A DNA stretch of 64,000 bases, from assembly GCF_030694085.1 (NCBI RefSeq), contig NZ_JAUXZE010000035.1, forward strand, positions 372,001 through 436,000, written 5' to 3'. A program made the translations under genes and the position numbers. The stretch is from Tabrizicola sp. (GTDB taxonomy: Bacteria; Pseudomonadota; Alphaproteobacteria; Rhodobacterales; Rhodobacteraceae). Below the pieces are notes generated by a model that searched no databases, was not told the DNA's origin, and was given only the letters and a program-made list of their open reading frames with translations. Below are positions 42,276 through 51,577 of this stretch, piece after piece; within the stretch, counting starts at the first letter, position 1; every line of letters starts with the position of its first letter.

Positions 42276-45159
42276 CACCTGCCAGATCGTCCAGCGCCTG
42301 AAGTGACCGGGCAAGCTGGCGTTCTGCAGCCGTTGCCGCCGCCAGCAGCGGCCCCACGGCCTCGAGTCCCGGCGCGGCATCGCGGCGCGACATTTCGGCC
42401 AGCACCGCGCCCAGTTCCGGCAGCGCAAAATTTCCCACGGCGCCCTTCAGCTGATGCGCTCGCCGCTCGATGTCGGCGACGGCCCCTTGGCGCAGCGCCT
42501 CGGCCAGCGCCTCCACCTCGGGCCGCAGCCGGTCCAGCATCAGCCGCAGAAGATCGCGCGTGGCGATCGGTCCCAGATCGGCCAGCGTCTCCTGCGCCGC
42601 CGGGGCGACGCCTGCGCCGCACAGCCGCTCCAGCGCGGCGGACAGCGCCTCGGGTGTCAGGGGCTTGGCCACGACCTCGTCCATCCCGGCGGCCCGGCAA
42701 TCCTCCATGTCGCGCGGCTGGGCATGTGCCGAGACCCCGATCACCGGCAGCCGGTCCAGTCCTGCCAGGCCGCGCAGCCGCCGCGTCGCCTCGATGCCGG
42801 AAATGCCCGGCAGGTTCACGTCCATCAGCACCGCATCAAAGCCACCCTCCGCCAGCATCTCCAGCGCGGCTTCGCCGGTCGCGGCGATTTCTGGACGGTG
42901 ACCCAGCGCCTGCAGAAAACCCAGCGCGACCTCCTGGTTGACCGGGTGATCCTCGACCACCAGCACGCGGAGCGGCGGCAGGGATGGTGCCAGGGCCATC
43001 CGCAGTGCCGACCGGGTTGCACCCCGCGCAAAGGGCACGTGCAGAGTGAAGGTCGCGCCCTGCCCGCGCTGGCTGGCGACGGTCAGGACACCGCCCATCA
43101 GCGCGGCCAACCGGCGCGAGATCGTCAGCCCAAGCCCGGTGCCGCCATAGGTCCGAACGGTCTGCGGGTCTTCCTGCTGGAAGGCGTCAAAGATCCGCTC
43201 CAGCGCGTCCGGCGCGATCCCCCGCCCCGTATCGCTGACCGTGAAGCGCAGGCGCAAAGGGTCGGTGTCGGACGGACCGGCCAGCGCCACCGCGATGCGC
43301 ACTTCCCCCGCGTCGGTGAACTTCACCGCGTTCGACACCAGGTTGAACAGGATCTGCCGCAGTTTGCCCATGTCTCCCCGAAGCGGCGGCAGGACGGTCT
43401 GCGGCAACTCTGTCTCCAGCCGTAGCCCTTTCTCCTCGGCCATCGGTGCCATCAGAAGCACGATGTCCCCCAAGGCCTCGGCCAGGTCGAAGTCCACCGT
43501 CTCGGCCGCGGTCTGGCCCTGCTCCAGCTTGGAATAGTCGAGGATGCTGTTGAGAAGCCCCATCAACCCCTTGCCCGACGCCAGTGCCGCCTCCAGCCGC
43601 GCCACCTGCACCCGCGTCAACCCGTCACGAGGCAGATTGCGCAGCATGCCCAGAACCCCGTTCATCGGAGTCCTGATCTCGTGGCTCATCATCGCCAGGA
43701 ATTCCGACTTCGCCCGGTCCGCCGCCTCGGCCCGGTCGCGCGCCGCGTCATGCGCCGCCACCTCGCCGCGCAGCGTCTCGGTCTGCTCGTCCACCAGTTC
43801 CTGCAGTTCGCTGCGGTGGCGGCGCAGCTCCTCCAGATGCCGCTCGCGTTCCGCCGCAAGTTCGCGGTTGGCGATGGCCTGCTTGCGGAAGACCTCCACG
43901 GCGCCCTCCATCTGCGCGATCTCATCGGTGCCGGACCGGGGGATCTCGTCGCCCAGGTCCCCCTCGGCCAGCCCCGTCATCCGCACCGACAGCGCATCCA
44001 GCCGCCGGATCAGGTTGCCCCGGACATAGAACCACAGGACGCCCAGCGACAGCACCAGCGCCAGCATCGCCGAGAAGGCATACAGCCGCTGGGTCGCTAG
44101 GATCGCCTGTTCGGCCGACTGACCCGCCGTCACCGCATTGGCCTCGATCCGGTCAGCCAGCGCCGAGGCCGCCGTCTCCAGTTCCAGCGCCGCCCGACGC
44201 AGCTCGGTTTCGGTCCGGGAGATCCGCTCGGTCACGGCCAGCACCTGACTTGCGTTCTCGAAGATCGCCGCCGTCTCGGGCGGTGCGGTCGGCACAGCTC
44301 CGATCACCCGCAAAAGCACCCGGACCCGGTCTGCACGCCGGGGGTCCTGCACCGACTCCAGCCGCCGCGAGATCACCCGGACCCGCGCCGCCAGCTCGTC
44401 CCGCAGCCCCTGCAACTCGGCCTGCGACTGCACCCCGGCGACCCGGTTCAACAGCAGCCCCACCTCCGACGCATGCGAGCGCAGTTCGAACATCAGCCCC
44501 ATCTGGAAAAGATCCACCTCGATCAGCTTGTCCAGCGTATCCAGCCGGATCTCGGGGTTCGCCGTGTCCGTCCCGTCCATGCCATACAGGCTGGAGATCA
44601 CCGCCGAGGCCCCCATTTCGGCATTTGCGACCAGGGTGTCGGCGATTTCGGTCAGCTCCACCGCCGCCGCCAGGCCCGCTCCCAGTTGCGCATCGCGGCG
44701 GGCAATCAGGCTGATCCGTTGCCGCACCAGCCGGTCGATGGTGGTCAGCGCCTGCCGCAAGCCCGCTTCGGCCGCCAGCGCATTGGCGAGGGCGTCATCC
44801 GGCAGCCCTTCCTGCTGTAAAAGCCGCGCCCGCAGCGCATTGGCCTGGTCGAAGAGAAACGCCGCCCTCTCGGCCCGCTGCGCCTCATCCGTGACGGCTG
44901 CCAGCTCTGGCGCGACCGCGACCACCCGGCTGGTTTCCTCGGCCACGCCCCGCACTTCGGAAATTGCGGGGATCGCCTCGGTCACCACCCGTGACTGGTT
45001 TGCGGCCACATCCTTCAATTCGAACCAACCCAGCACACCCGTCGCAGCCGGAAAGCCCACGATCAGCCCGATCGCCAGCAGCAGCCGTCCGCCAAGACTC
45101 GACTTGTAGCCGAAGTTCCGCAAGGCTCGCCCCCAGGGTTTGCGGGCCCAAACTATCAC
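42256..45159 (-). CDS. torS: TorS-like hybrid sensor histidine kinase
   Basis: 967 aa. First membrane helix (LLLAIGLIVGFPAATGVLGW), long helical periplasmic domain, second helix (LYAFSAMLALVLSLGVLWFY), HAMP, coiled coil, HisKA with SHEIRTPMNG (His493), ATPase domain (NLVSNAVKFTDAG, DTGRGIAPDALERIFDAFQQ, GGTGLGLTISRRLA), receiver (MDVNLPGISG, Asp780) and C-terminal Hpt (HQLKGAVGNF, His902). This His-Asp-His layout is TorS-like. GTG start at 45159; the frame further upstream crosses the divergent torT gene. Confidence 0.9.
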   Translation of the reverse strand: MIVWARKPWGRALRNFGYKSSLGGRLLLAIGLIVGFPAATGVLGWFELKDVAANQSRVVTEAIPAISEVRGVAEETSRVVAVAPELAAVTDEAQRAERAAFLFDQANALRARLLQQEGLPDDALANALAAEAGLRQALTTIDRLVRQRISLIARRDAQLGAGLAAAVELTEIADTLVANAEMGASAVISSLYGMDGTDTANPEIRLDTLDKLIEVDLFQMGLMFELRSHASEVGLLLNRVAGVQSQAELQGLRDELAARVRVISRRLESVQDPRRADRVRVLLRVIGAVPTAPPETAAIFENASQVLAVTERISRTETELRRAALELETAASALADRIEANAVTAGQSAEQAILATQRLYAFSAMLALVLSLGVLWFYVRGNLIRRLDALSVRMTGLAEGDLGDEIPRSGTDEIAQMEGAVEVFRKQAIANRELAAERERHLEELRRHRSELQELVDEQTETLRGEVAAHDAARDRAEAADRAKSEFLAMMSHEIRTPMNGVLGMLRNLPRDGLTRVQVARLEAALASGKGLMGLLNSILDYSKLEQGQTAAETVDFDLAEALGDIVLLMAPMAEEKGLRLETELPQTVLPPLRGDMGKLRQILFNLVSNAVKFTDAGEVRIAVALAGPSDTDPLRLRFTVSDTGRGIAPDALERIFDAFQQEDPQTVRTYGGTGLGLTISRRLAALMGGVLTVASQRGQGATFTLHVPFARGATRSALRMALAPSLPPLRVLVVEDHPVNQEVALGFLQALGHRPEIAATGEAALEMLAEGGFDAVLMDVNLPGISGIEATRRLRGLAGLDRLPVIGVSAHAQPRDMEDCRAAGMDEVVAKPLTPEALSAALERLCGAGVAPAAQETLADLGPIATRDLLRLMLDRLRPEVEALAEALRQGAVADIERRAHQLKGAVGNFALPELGAVLAEMSRRDAAPGLEAVGPLLAAATAAERQLARSLQALDDLAGVRTAAQ

Positions 45160-45183
45160 CTTATCCGCAAAAGGGGAGATGCG

Positions 45184-46305
45184 ATGCGCAAAGCCGTCAC
45201 GGCGGCGATCCGGGTGGCGGGTCTGGTGGCGATCCGGGTGGCGAGTCTGGCGGCGATCCTGGTGGCAGGCCTTGCGGTCCCTGCCCCGGCCGAGGTCTGG
45301 CAGCTTGAAGCCCGCGCCGTGCCCTTCGACGACGCCAGCGCAGCCGTGCCACTTAGCTATACCCCGCTGGCCCGCGCCACCCGGCCCTGGCGCTTCTGCG
45401 TCCTCTATCCGCACCTGAAGGATGCCTACTGGCTGTCGGTCAACTACGGCATGGTCGAAGAGGCCCGCCGCCTGGGCGTCGCCTTCGACGTGTTCGAAGC
45501 CGGGGGCTACCCCAACCTCTCACGCCAGAATGACCAGCTGAAGGGCTGCGCCAGCGACGAATTCGACGCGGTGATCCTGGGCACCGTCTCCTATGCCGGG
45601 CTGACGGCCGAGGTCGAACGGATCGCCCGCCTGAAGCCCGTGATCGCCGCCGTCAACGACATCGACGACAGCGGCATCACCGCCAAGGCCAGCGTCCCCT
45701 GGACCGAGATGGGCGCCGCCGCCGGTCGCTTCATCGCCGAACGCCATCCGAAGGGCAGCCCGCCGGTCCGCATCGCGTGGTTTCCGGGGCCGCAGGGTGC
45801 GGGCTGGGTCACCTTCGTCGAGGCCGGTTTCCGCGCTGGACTGGCCGACAGTTCGGCGCAGATCGTGATGACGCGGTTTGGCGACACCGGCACCGAGGAA
45901 CAGGTCCTGCTCGTCGAGGAGGTGCTCGAAGCCCTGCCCGACATCGACTACCTCGTCGGCAGCGGGCCGATGGCCGAGGCCGCAGTCCCGATCCTGCGCG
46001 CCCGCGGGCTGGAGGGGCAGATCGATGTCGTCTCGACCTATCTCAGCCACGCGGTCTATCGCGGCGTCGTGCGTGGCCGCATCCTGGCCGCCCCCACCGA
46101 CTCGCCAGTCCTGCAAGGGCGGCTGTCGATCGAAATGGCGGTCCGCGCGCTGGAAGACCGGCTGTCCACCCGGCACGCAGGCCCGCCCGTCTGGATCGTG
46201 ACCCCCTCGACGGCAGGCGAGGCGGTGACCCAAGGCTCGCTGGCGCCGGCAAGCTTCGTCCCGGTCTTCTCGCTGCCCCCACCTGTCTCTCAGCCCAGCC
46301 CCTGA
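45184..46305 (+). CDS. torT: TorT-like periplasmic binding protein
   Basis: 373 aa. Unusual signal peptide containing three 8-residue repeats (AAIRVAGL, VAIRVASL, AAILVAGL) before AVPAPAEVWQ. The mature part is a type I periplasmic-binding fold (FCVLYPHLKDAYWLSVNYGM, NLSRQNDQLKGCASDEFDAV, YLVGSGPMAEAAVPILRARG). TorT binds inducer and contacts the TorS sensor domain in E. coli. Divergent from torS with 24 nt between starts; AAGGGGAG precedes the ATG. No TMAO reductase gene is in the window. Confidence 0.85.
   Translation: MRKAVTAAIRVAGLVAIRVASLAAILVAGLAVPAPAEVWQLEARAVPFDDASAAVPLSYTPLARATRPWRFCVLYPHLKDAYWLSVNYGMVEEARRLGVAFDVFEAGGYPNLSRQNDQLKGCASDEFDAVILGTVSYAGLTAEVERIARLKPVIAAVNDIDDSGITAKASVPWTEMGAAAGRFIAERHPKGSPPVRIAWFPGPQGAGWVTFVEAGFRAGLADSSAQIVMTRFGDTGTEEQVLLVEEVLEALPDIDYLVGSGPMAEAAVPILRARGLEGQIDVVSTYLSHAVYRGVVRGRILAAPTDSPVLQGRLSIEMAVRALEDRLSTRHAGPPVWIVTPSTAGEAVTQGSLAPASFVPVFSLPPPVSQPSP
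45202..45273 (+). repeat. Triple 24-bp tandem repeat in torT signal peptide
   Basis: Units at 45202-45225, 45226-45249 and 45250-45273; each is in frame and encodes an [AV]AI[RL]VA[GS]L octapeptide. Units 1 and 2 differ at only two positions. Confidence 0.9.
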
Positions 46306-46397
46306 TCGGCCCTCTGTTACAGATCGCCAACGGCCATGTGACTGGCATCTGGGACCTGCATCGGCTTCATGGGGGCAATCAACTGCCCGGAGACATC

Positions 46398-47612
46398 ATG
46401 TTGCGATCCCTAGCCGTCGTCCTGCTTCTGTCCACCGCCGCGCTGGCCGATACCCCCGATGGCGAGGCGCTGAAGGCCATGACCTGGGACCAGGTGGTTG
46501 AACAGGCGCGCGGCGGCACGGTGAACTGGTTCATGTGGGGCGGGTCCGACACGATCAACGCCTATGTCTCGGGTTACGTGGCCGACCGGCTACGCGCCGA
46601 CTACGACATCACCCTGAACCGCGTGCCCATCACCGACGCCGCCGACATCGTGAACCAGGTCCTGTCCGAGAAAGAGGCCGGGGTGACCGACGCCGGATCC
46701 GTCGACCTCATCTGGATCAATGGCGAGAATTTCCGCTCGATGAAGCAGGCCGATCTCGTCTTCTGCGGCTACACCGGGCTCTTGCCCAATGACACGCTGA
46801 TCAACTGGGACAACCCGGCCATTGCCAATGACTTCGGCGTCCCGGTGGACGGCTGCGAAGTCCCCTGGAACACCGTCCAGTTCGCCTTCGCCCATGACAG
46901 CGCCGTGGTCAGCGACCCGCCGCGCGACATGGCCTCGCTGCTGGCCTGGATCAAGTCCAACCCCGGTCGGTTCACCTATCCCGCGCCGCCCGATTTCACC
47001 GGCTCTGCCTTCCTGCGCCACGTCTTCATCCATGCGGCGGGCGGCCCTGACGGCCTGATCGGCCCCTTCGACCAGGCGACATTCGACGAGACCGCCACCA
47101 GGACCTGGGCGATCCTGAACGAGATCGAGCCCTTCCTCTGGCGCGAGGGGGCCACGTATCCCACGACCGTCACCCAGCTGAACGAGCTTTTCGCCAATGG
47201 CGAGATCGACTTCAGCTTCAACTATGATCCCGCCCAGTTCGGCCTTGCCGTGCAGGCCGGGACCTGGCCCGACACGACGCGGTCCTTCGGGCTGACGGAT
47301 GGCACGATCGGCAACACCAACTACACGCTGATCCCGTTCAACTCACCCAACAAGGCCGCCGCTATGGTGGTGCAGAACCTGCTGCTGTCCGGCGAGGCCC
47401 AGCTGGAAAAAGCCAAGCCCGAAGTCTGGGGCGCGGCCCCGGCGATCGAGGTCTCGCGCACGCCGCCCGCGGTGCAGGAGGGTTTCGCCACCATCAAGAC
47501 CCACCCCTCCGTCGTCCCCGCTGCGGAACTGGCCAAGGCCGCGCTGCCCGAATTGCAGGCCGACTGGCTGACCGCCATCGAAAAGGGCTGGGCCGCGACC
47601 GTCGGCAACTGA
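46398..47612 (+). CDS. ABC transporter substrate-binding protein, YnjB-like
   Basis: 404 aa. Signal peptide (MLRSLAVVLLLSTAALAD). Mature protein begins with a GTVNWFMWGGSDTINAYVSG block and holds LIWINGENFRSMKQADLVFC and FNYDPAQFGLAVQAGTWPDT, as in the YnjB branch of extracellular solute-binding proteins. Ligand unknown; thiamine- or metal-type transporters share the permease class. The start at 46398 follows CCCGGAGACATC. It begins 92 nt after torT on the same strand. Confidence 0.85.
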   Translation: MLRSLAVVLLLSTAALADTPDGEALKAMTWDQVVEQARGGTVNWFMWGGSDTINAYVSGYVADRLRADYDITLNRVPITDAADIVNQVLSEKEAGVTDAGSVDLIWINGENFRSMKQADLVFCGYTGLLPNDTLINWDNPAIANDFGVPVDGCEVPWNTVQFAFAHDSAVVSDPPRDMASLLAWIKSNPGRFTYPAPPDFTGSAFLRHVFIHAAGGPDGLIGPFDQATFDETATRTWAILNEIEPFLWREGATYPTTVTQLNELFANGEIDFSFNYDPAQFGLAVQAGTWPDTTRSFGLTDGTIGNTNYTLIPFNSPNKAAAMVVQNLLLSGEAQLEKAKPEVWGAAPAIEVSRTPPAVQEGFATIKTHPSVVPAAELAKAALPELQADWLTAIEKGWAATVGN

Positions 47613-47614
47613 CA

Positions 47615-47692
47615 GCTCCTCGTTCGCCTTCGGCTCCTCCTCGCTGAGCCGCGTGCGCAACCGGCGAGGAGCGACGAAGTCGACGACGAGCG
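47615..47692. repeat. Intercistronic inverted repeat with repeat family C, copy 2
   Basis: GCTCCTCG (47615-47622) pairs with CGAGGAGC (47665-47672). The right side (47664-47692) is a 28/29 match to the family C sequence at 9149-9177. It separates the binding-protein gene from its permeases and may lower downstream expression. Confidence 0.55.
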
Positions 47693-47810
47693 CCATCCCG
47701 CGGCCCAACACGCGACGACGCGAGGCGCAGTCATCGACGAGCCTCCCCCGGCTTGCCCGCCGCCCCGCATTGACGCAAGCTGCCCCCGACCCGCTGCGAA
47801 AGGCCCTCGC

Positions 47811-48674
47811 GTGACCGACCGCACCCGCCTTGCCCTTCTTCTTGCCCCCGCACTTCTGGTGCTGGGCGGGCTTTTCCTGACCGGGCTCGGCCTTACGCTG
47901 CTGCGGTCTTTCCGCTACATGCCCGCGCTCGGCCTGACCGACCCCGACCTGTCCGCCTACGTCGCAATCCTGACGGCACCGGGCTTTCTGACCTCGCTCA
48001 CCCTCTCGCTCTGGATTGCCACCACCTCGACCCTGATCGCCGCCACGTTGGCCCTCGCCACGGCCCTCCTCCTCCGCCAGACCTTCCCCGGTCGCGCGAT
48101 CATCAGCTTTCTTGTCCAGCTGAACCTCACGATCCCGCACATCGTCGGAGCCATCGGCATCCTCTACCTCTTCTCGCAATCCGGCAGCTTCGCGCGCCTT
48201 GCCCATGCCGCAGGCCTGATCGCCACTCCGGCCCAGTTTCCCATCCTGACCCAGGACCCTACCGGCATCGGCATCATCCTCCTCTACGTCTGGAAGGAAC
48301 TGCCCTTCATCACCCTCATCCTGCTGGCCAACATGCAAGCCCTTGGCGACGATCACGAATCCGTCGCCCGAAGCCTGGGCGCGTCCCGCTGGCAGGCGTT
48401 CCGCCATGTCCTTCTGCCCATGCTGATGCCCGGCCTCCTTGCCGCCTCGACCCTGGTCTTCGCCTTCGCCTTCGGAGCTTACGAGGTCCCGCTCATCCTT
48501 GGCGCCCACGCCCCGAAGGCGCTGCCGGTCCTGGCCTGGCAGGCCTCGACCGACACCGACCTTGCCACCCGGCCCGAGGCGATGGCGATGGCCGTGGTCA
48601 TTGCGCTGATCGGCGTCGCACTTCTGGCGCTTTATGCGCGGGCGCTTGCGAAAGGCGGCAGCGGTGCGCGCTGA
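47811..48674 (+). CDS. ABC transporter permease (first of two)
   Basis: 287 aa, about six membrane helices. The EAA-type loop DDHESVARSLGASRWQAFRH with LLPMLMPGLLAAS near residue 195 marks a BPD_transp_1 permease of the YnjC/spermidine-thiamine group. GTG start at 47811 after AAGG. The next permease begins 11 nt before its stop. Confidence 0.9.
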   Translation: MTDRTRLALLLAPALLVLGGLFLTGLGLTLLRSFRYMPALGLTDPDLSAYVAILTAPGFLTSLTLSLWIATTSTLIAATLALATALLLRQTFPGRAIISFLVQLNLTIPHIVGAIGILYLFSQSGSFARLAHAAGLIATPAQFPILTQDPTGIGIILLYVWKELPFITLILLANMQALGDDHESVARSLGASRWQAFRHVLLPMLMPGLLAASTLVFAFAFGAYEVPLILGAHAPKALPVLAWQASTDTDLATRPEAMAMAVVIALIGVALLALYARALAKGGSGAR

Positions 48675-49467
48675 CCTCCGCACGCTTGCGGGACTGGCGC
48701 TGGCGGGCTTTCTGGTCCTGCCACTGATACCGCTGGTCGGCTGGTCGGTCGCCCAGGGCTGGCGCTTTCCTGACCTTTTGCCCGACCGCATTTCTGCCCA
48801 GGCCTGGACCTTCGCCCTCTCGCCGCAATCGGGAGTGCTCGCCAGCTTCGCCACCACCACCCTGATCGCCGCCACGACGACCCTGCTCGCCATCCTGATC
48901 GGCCTGCCCGCTGGCCGCGCCCTGGGGATGTACCGCTTCCGCGGGCGCAGCCTTGTGCTCCTTCTTCTCCTTGCCCCCGCGCTTCTGCCCGGCATCGCCG
49001 TCGTCTTCGGCCTGCACGGCATGATGCTGCGCCTGGGCCTCGCCGGCACCATCCCCGGTGTGATCCTTGCCCATCTTGTCCCGGTCCTGCCCTACATGAC
49101 CCTGGTCATGGCCGCCGTCTTCGCCCGCTTCGACCCTGCCTTCGAGGATCAGGCCCGCTCGCTTGGCGCGACCCCCTGGCAAACCTTCCGCACCGTGACC
49201 CTTCCCGCCATCCTGCCCGGCCTGATGATCGCGGCGCTGTTCGCCTTCCTCGTCTCGTGGTCGCAGTATCTTCTGACCCTTTCCATCGGCGGAGGCAGGG
49301 TGCAGACCCTGCCCCTGCTTCTCTTCAGCTTCGCCAGCGCCGGGCGCAACGACATCACCGCCGCCATCGCACTTCTGTACATCCTTCCGGGTCTTCTGAT
49401 CCTGGCCGTCATCGCCCGCCGGATCACCGGTCGTGGAGCGGCCCTGACCGAAAGGCTGCACCCGTGA
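48664..49467 (+). CDS. ABC transporter permease (second of two)
   Basis: 267 aa with about six helices. EAA loop FEDQARSLGATPWQTFRTVT with LPAILPGLMIAALFAF. In E. coli YnjC is one fused permease; here the two halves are separate genes. GTG start at 48664 after AAAGGCGGC; an ATG at 48634 lies deeper in the upstream gene. It ends in a GTGA overlap with the ATPase. Confidence 0.9.
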   Translation: MRADLRTLAGLALAGFLVLPLIPLVGWSVAQGWRFPDLLPDRISAQAWTFALSPQSGVLASFATTTLIAATTTLLAILIGLPAGRALGMYRFRGRSLVLLLLLAPALLPGIAVVFGLHGMMLRLGLAGTIPGVILAHLVPVLPYMTLVMAAVFARFDPAFEDQARSLGATPWQTFRTVTLPAILPGLMIAALFAFLVSWSQYLLTLSIGGGRVQTLPLLLFSFASAGRNDITAAIALLYILPGLLILAVIARRITGRGAALTERLHP

Positions 49468-50534
49468 CGCGGCTCTCCCTTCACGGCCTGCGCAAGACCT
49501 ACCCCGGCACCGGGCAGGCCGCGGTCCACGGCATCGACCTCACCGTCGAAAGCGGCAGCCTGACCGCGCTTCTTGGGCCCTCCGGCTGCGGCAAGACCAC
49601 CACGATGAAGCTGATCGCCGGCCTCATCGCTCCCGACGCGGGCGAGGTGAGGCTGGACGCCTCGCCCATCACCGCCCTGCCGCCCGAACGCCGCGGGGTG
49701 ACGATGGTGTTTCAGGACCCGCTTCTCTTTCCCCACCAGACCATCGCGCAGAACATCGGCTTCGGCCTTCGGATGCGCGGCCTGCCCCCGGCCCGGATCG
49801 CGGAAAGCGTTGCCGCGATGCTGTCCCGGGTCCGCCTGGACGGGCTGGGCGACCGCCGCCCCGCCGCCCTGTCCGGCGGCCAGCAGCAACGCGCCGCTCT
49901 GGCCCGTGCCCTGGTCCTGCAACCCAGGGTCCTTCTCCTGGACGAGCCACTGTCCAACCTCGACCCGGGGTTGCGCGACGAGATGCGCCAGCTGATCCGC
50001 AGCCTGCAGCAGGAAACCGGGATTACCACCATCGTCGTGACCCACGACCAGGCCGAGGCTGTGGCCCTTGCCGACCAGATTGTCCTGATACTGGAGGGGC
50101 GCCTCGCCCAGCAGGGACCACCGGACGCGCTTTACCGCCGGCCGGCCGCGCTGGCCGTGGCGCGCTTCTTCGGCGGGGTGAACTTCCTGCCCGGCCGGTC
50201 CCAGGGCGGGCTGTTCCACTCTGCCGTGGGGCCGCTCACCCTGCCTCCCGGTGCGCCCGAAGGGGACCATGTCCTGACCCTTCGCCCCGAGGCGCTGCGC
50301 CTTGGCCCCGGACCCAATCCGCGCACCGCACGGATCACATCCGTTACCTTTCTTGGCACGCAGACGCGCGTCGGTCTGGCTGTCGACGGGACCGCGCTTC
50401 AGGCCCTGACCACGCCGGACCTGGCCAGTGCGCTGGTTCCGGGTGGCGAGGTGACGGTCTCGCTACCGCCCGAGGCGCTGTGGCTGCTTCCACCTGAAGC
50501 AACACTGTCTGATCCAGGCCAGCCAATCCGCTGA
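49464..50534 (+). CDS. ABC transporter ATP-binding protein, YnjD-like
   Basis: 356 aa. Walker A LLGPSGCGKTT, Q-loop VFQDPLLFPHQ, signature LSGGQQQRAALARALV, Walker B VLLLDEPLSNLD, H-loop VVTHDQAEAV; C-terminal TOBE-type extension (VLTLRPEALRLGPGPNPRTA). It energises the two upstream permeases. GTG start at 49464 overlaps the permease stop. Confidence 0.93.
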   Translation: MTRLSLHGLRKTYPGTGQAAVHGIDLTVESGSLTALLGPSGCGKTTTMKLIAGLIAPDAGEVRLDASPITALPPERRGVTMVFQDPLLFPHQTIAQNIGFGLRMRGLPPARIAESVAAMLSRVRLDGLGDRRPAALSGGQQQRAALARALVLQPRVLLLDEPLSNLDPGLRDEMRQLIRSLQQETGITTIVVTHDQAEAVALADQIVLILEGRLAQQGPPDALYRRPAALAVARFFGGVNFLPGRSQGGLFHSAVGPLTLPPGAPEGDHVLTLRPEALRLGPGPNPRTARITSVTFLGTQTRVGLAVDGTALQALTTPDLASALVPGGEVTVSLPPEALWLLPPEATLSDPGQPIR

Positions 50535-50572
50535 CGCGCCGGTCGACGGACAGGCAAGGGGCTCTCCCCCGA

Positions 50573-51574
50573 CTACTCTCCGCGCGTGACCAGCAGAACC
50601 GCCCGGCTTCGGCCTGCATGCTTGGCCGCATAAAGCGCACGGTCGGCTGCGGCAAGAAGCTGAACGGGGTCCGGCACCGCAAGGTCCAGCGACCGGACAA
50701 TGCCGATGCTTGCCGAAACCTTGCAGATCTGGCCTTCGAACTCCATCGGCTGACTGATGCGGGCGATGATCCGTTCGGCAATCATTTGCAGCATCTTCGG
50801 TTCGGTCCGGCCCGCCAGGATCACCACGAACTCGTCGCCGCCGATCCGCGCCGCGCAATCCTCGGCGCGAAGCTGTTCGCGCAGGATGCGGCCGACGTTG
50901 CTCAGGACAAAGTCGCCTGCGGCGTGGCCCAGCGTGTCGTTGACCGCCTTGAAGAAATCCAGATCCATGTGCAGTAGCCCGAACGCTGCCCGGGCGGCGC
51001 AAAGCCGTTCCAGCACCAGATCGGCGGCGCGACGGTTGCGCAGGCCGGTCAGCGGGTCGGTCATCGCCTCTTCCTCGGCCGCCATCCGCGCGCCTTCCAG
51101 CCGCAGGTTCAATCCCCGCAGCTCCCGCGTGACCGCAGCATTGGCCTCGGCCATGTAAAGCAGTTCCATCGCAAGGTCGGTCGCGGCGAAATCGGCGTCC
51201 GTCAGCGCCAGGTCGCGCACAGCCGCGATCAGGTCGATCCCGAAGGACAGATTCAGCAGGATGCGGCCCGATCCCGACAGGCTTTGGCCCAGGCCACGCA
51301 GTCCGACGCGCAGGCCGTTGCGCGGCAGCAGCCGAAAGCGATTTCCCCCCCGGGCCAGCACCTGTCCGATCGTGACCGCCCCCCCGGGAGAGCGCACCTC
51401 GAACAGATCCTCGAACCGCGCTCCCGGCACCGCGTCGGCTTGCAGCACCCGTGCAAGGGTCGGTCCATAGCTGATCGCGCGCCCCTCCGCGTCCAGCAGC
51501 AGGTGCATCGGCATGAACTGTGCTGAGGCGGCACTGTCCAGCTCGATCCGGTCCTCGAAATGAAGTGTCTGCAT
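50573..51574 (-). CDS. HNOBA-GGDEF diguanylate cyclase
   Basis: 333 aa. Residues 15-115 match the HNOBA domain of soluble guanylate cyclases (FMPMHLLLDAEGRAISYGPT, LARVLQAD, RFEDLFEVRSP, LNLSFGIDLIAAVRDLALTD). A short helical linker (about 145-170) leads to a GGDEF domain: TDPLTGLRNRRAADLVLER, MDLDFFKAVNDTLGHAAGD, RIGGDEF at 243-249 with an RxxD inhibitory site (RAED, 236-239). It should make cyclic di-GMP. It starts 3 nt after the H-NOX gene, its probable sensor partner. Confidence 0.92.
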   Translation of the reverse strand: MQTLHFEDRIELDSAASAQFMPMHLLLDAEGRAISYGPTLARVLQADAVPGARFEDLFEVRSPGGAVTIGQVLARGGNRFRLLPRNGLRVGLRGLGQSLSGSGRILLNLSFGIDLIAAVRDLALTDADFAATDLAMELLYMAEANAAVTRELRGLNLRLEGARMAAEEEAMTDPLTGLRNRRAADLVLERLCAARAAFGLLHMDLDFFKAVNDTLGHAAGDFVLSNVGRILREQLRAEDCAARIGGDEFVVILAGRTEPKMLQMIAERIIARISQPMEFEGQICKVSASIGIVRSLDLAVPDPVQLLAAADRALYAAKHAGRSRAVLLVTRGE

Positions 51575-51577
51575 CCG

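Noticed and set aside
45202..45273. CRISPR-like repeat array
   Set aside because: Units are contiguous, 24 bp, in frame inside a coding sequence and have no spacers; no CRISPR array was seen anywhere in the window.
45160..45414. N-terminal extension of the torS-like kinase
   Set aside because: It would overlap the divergent torT-like gene entirely and its RHPDRHQT-type repeats are only the antisense of the torT tandem repeat.
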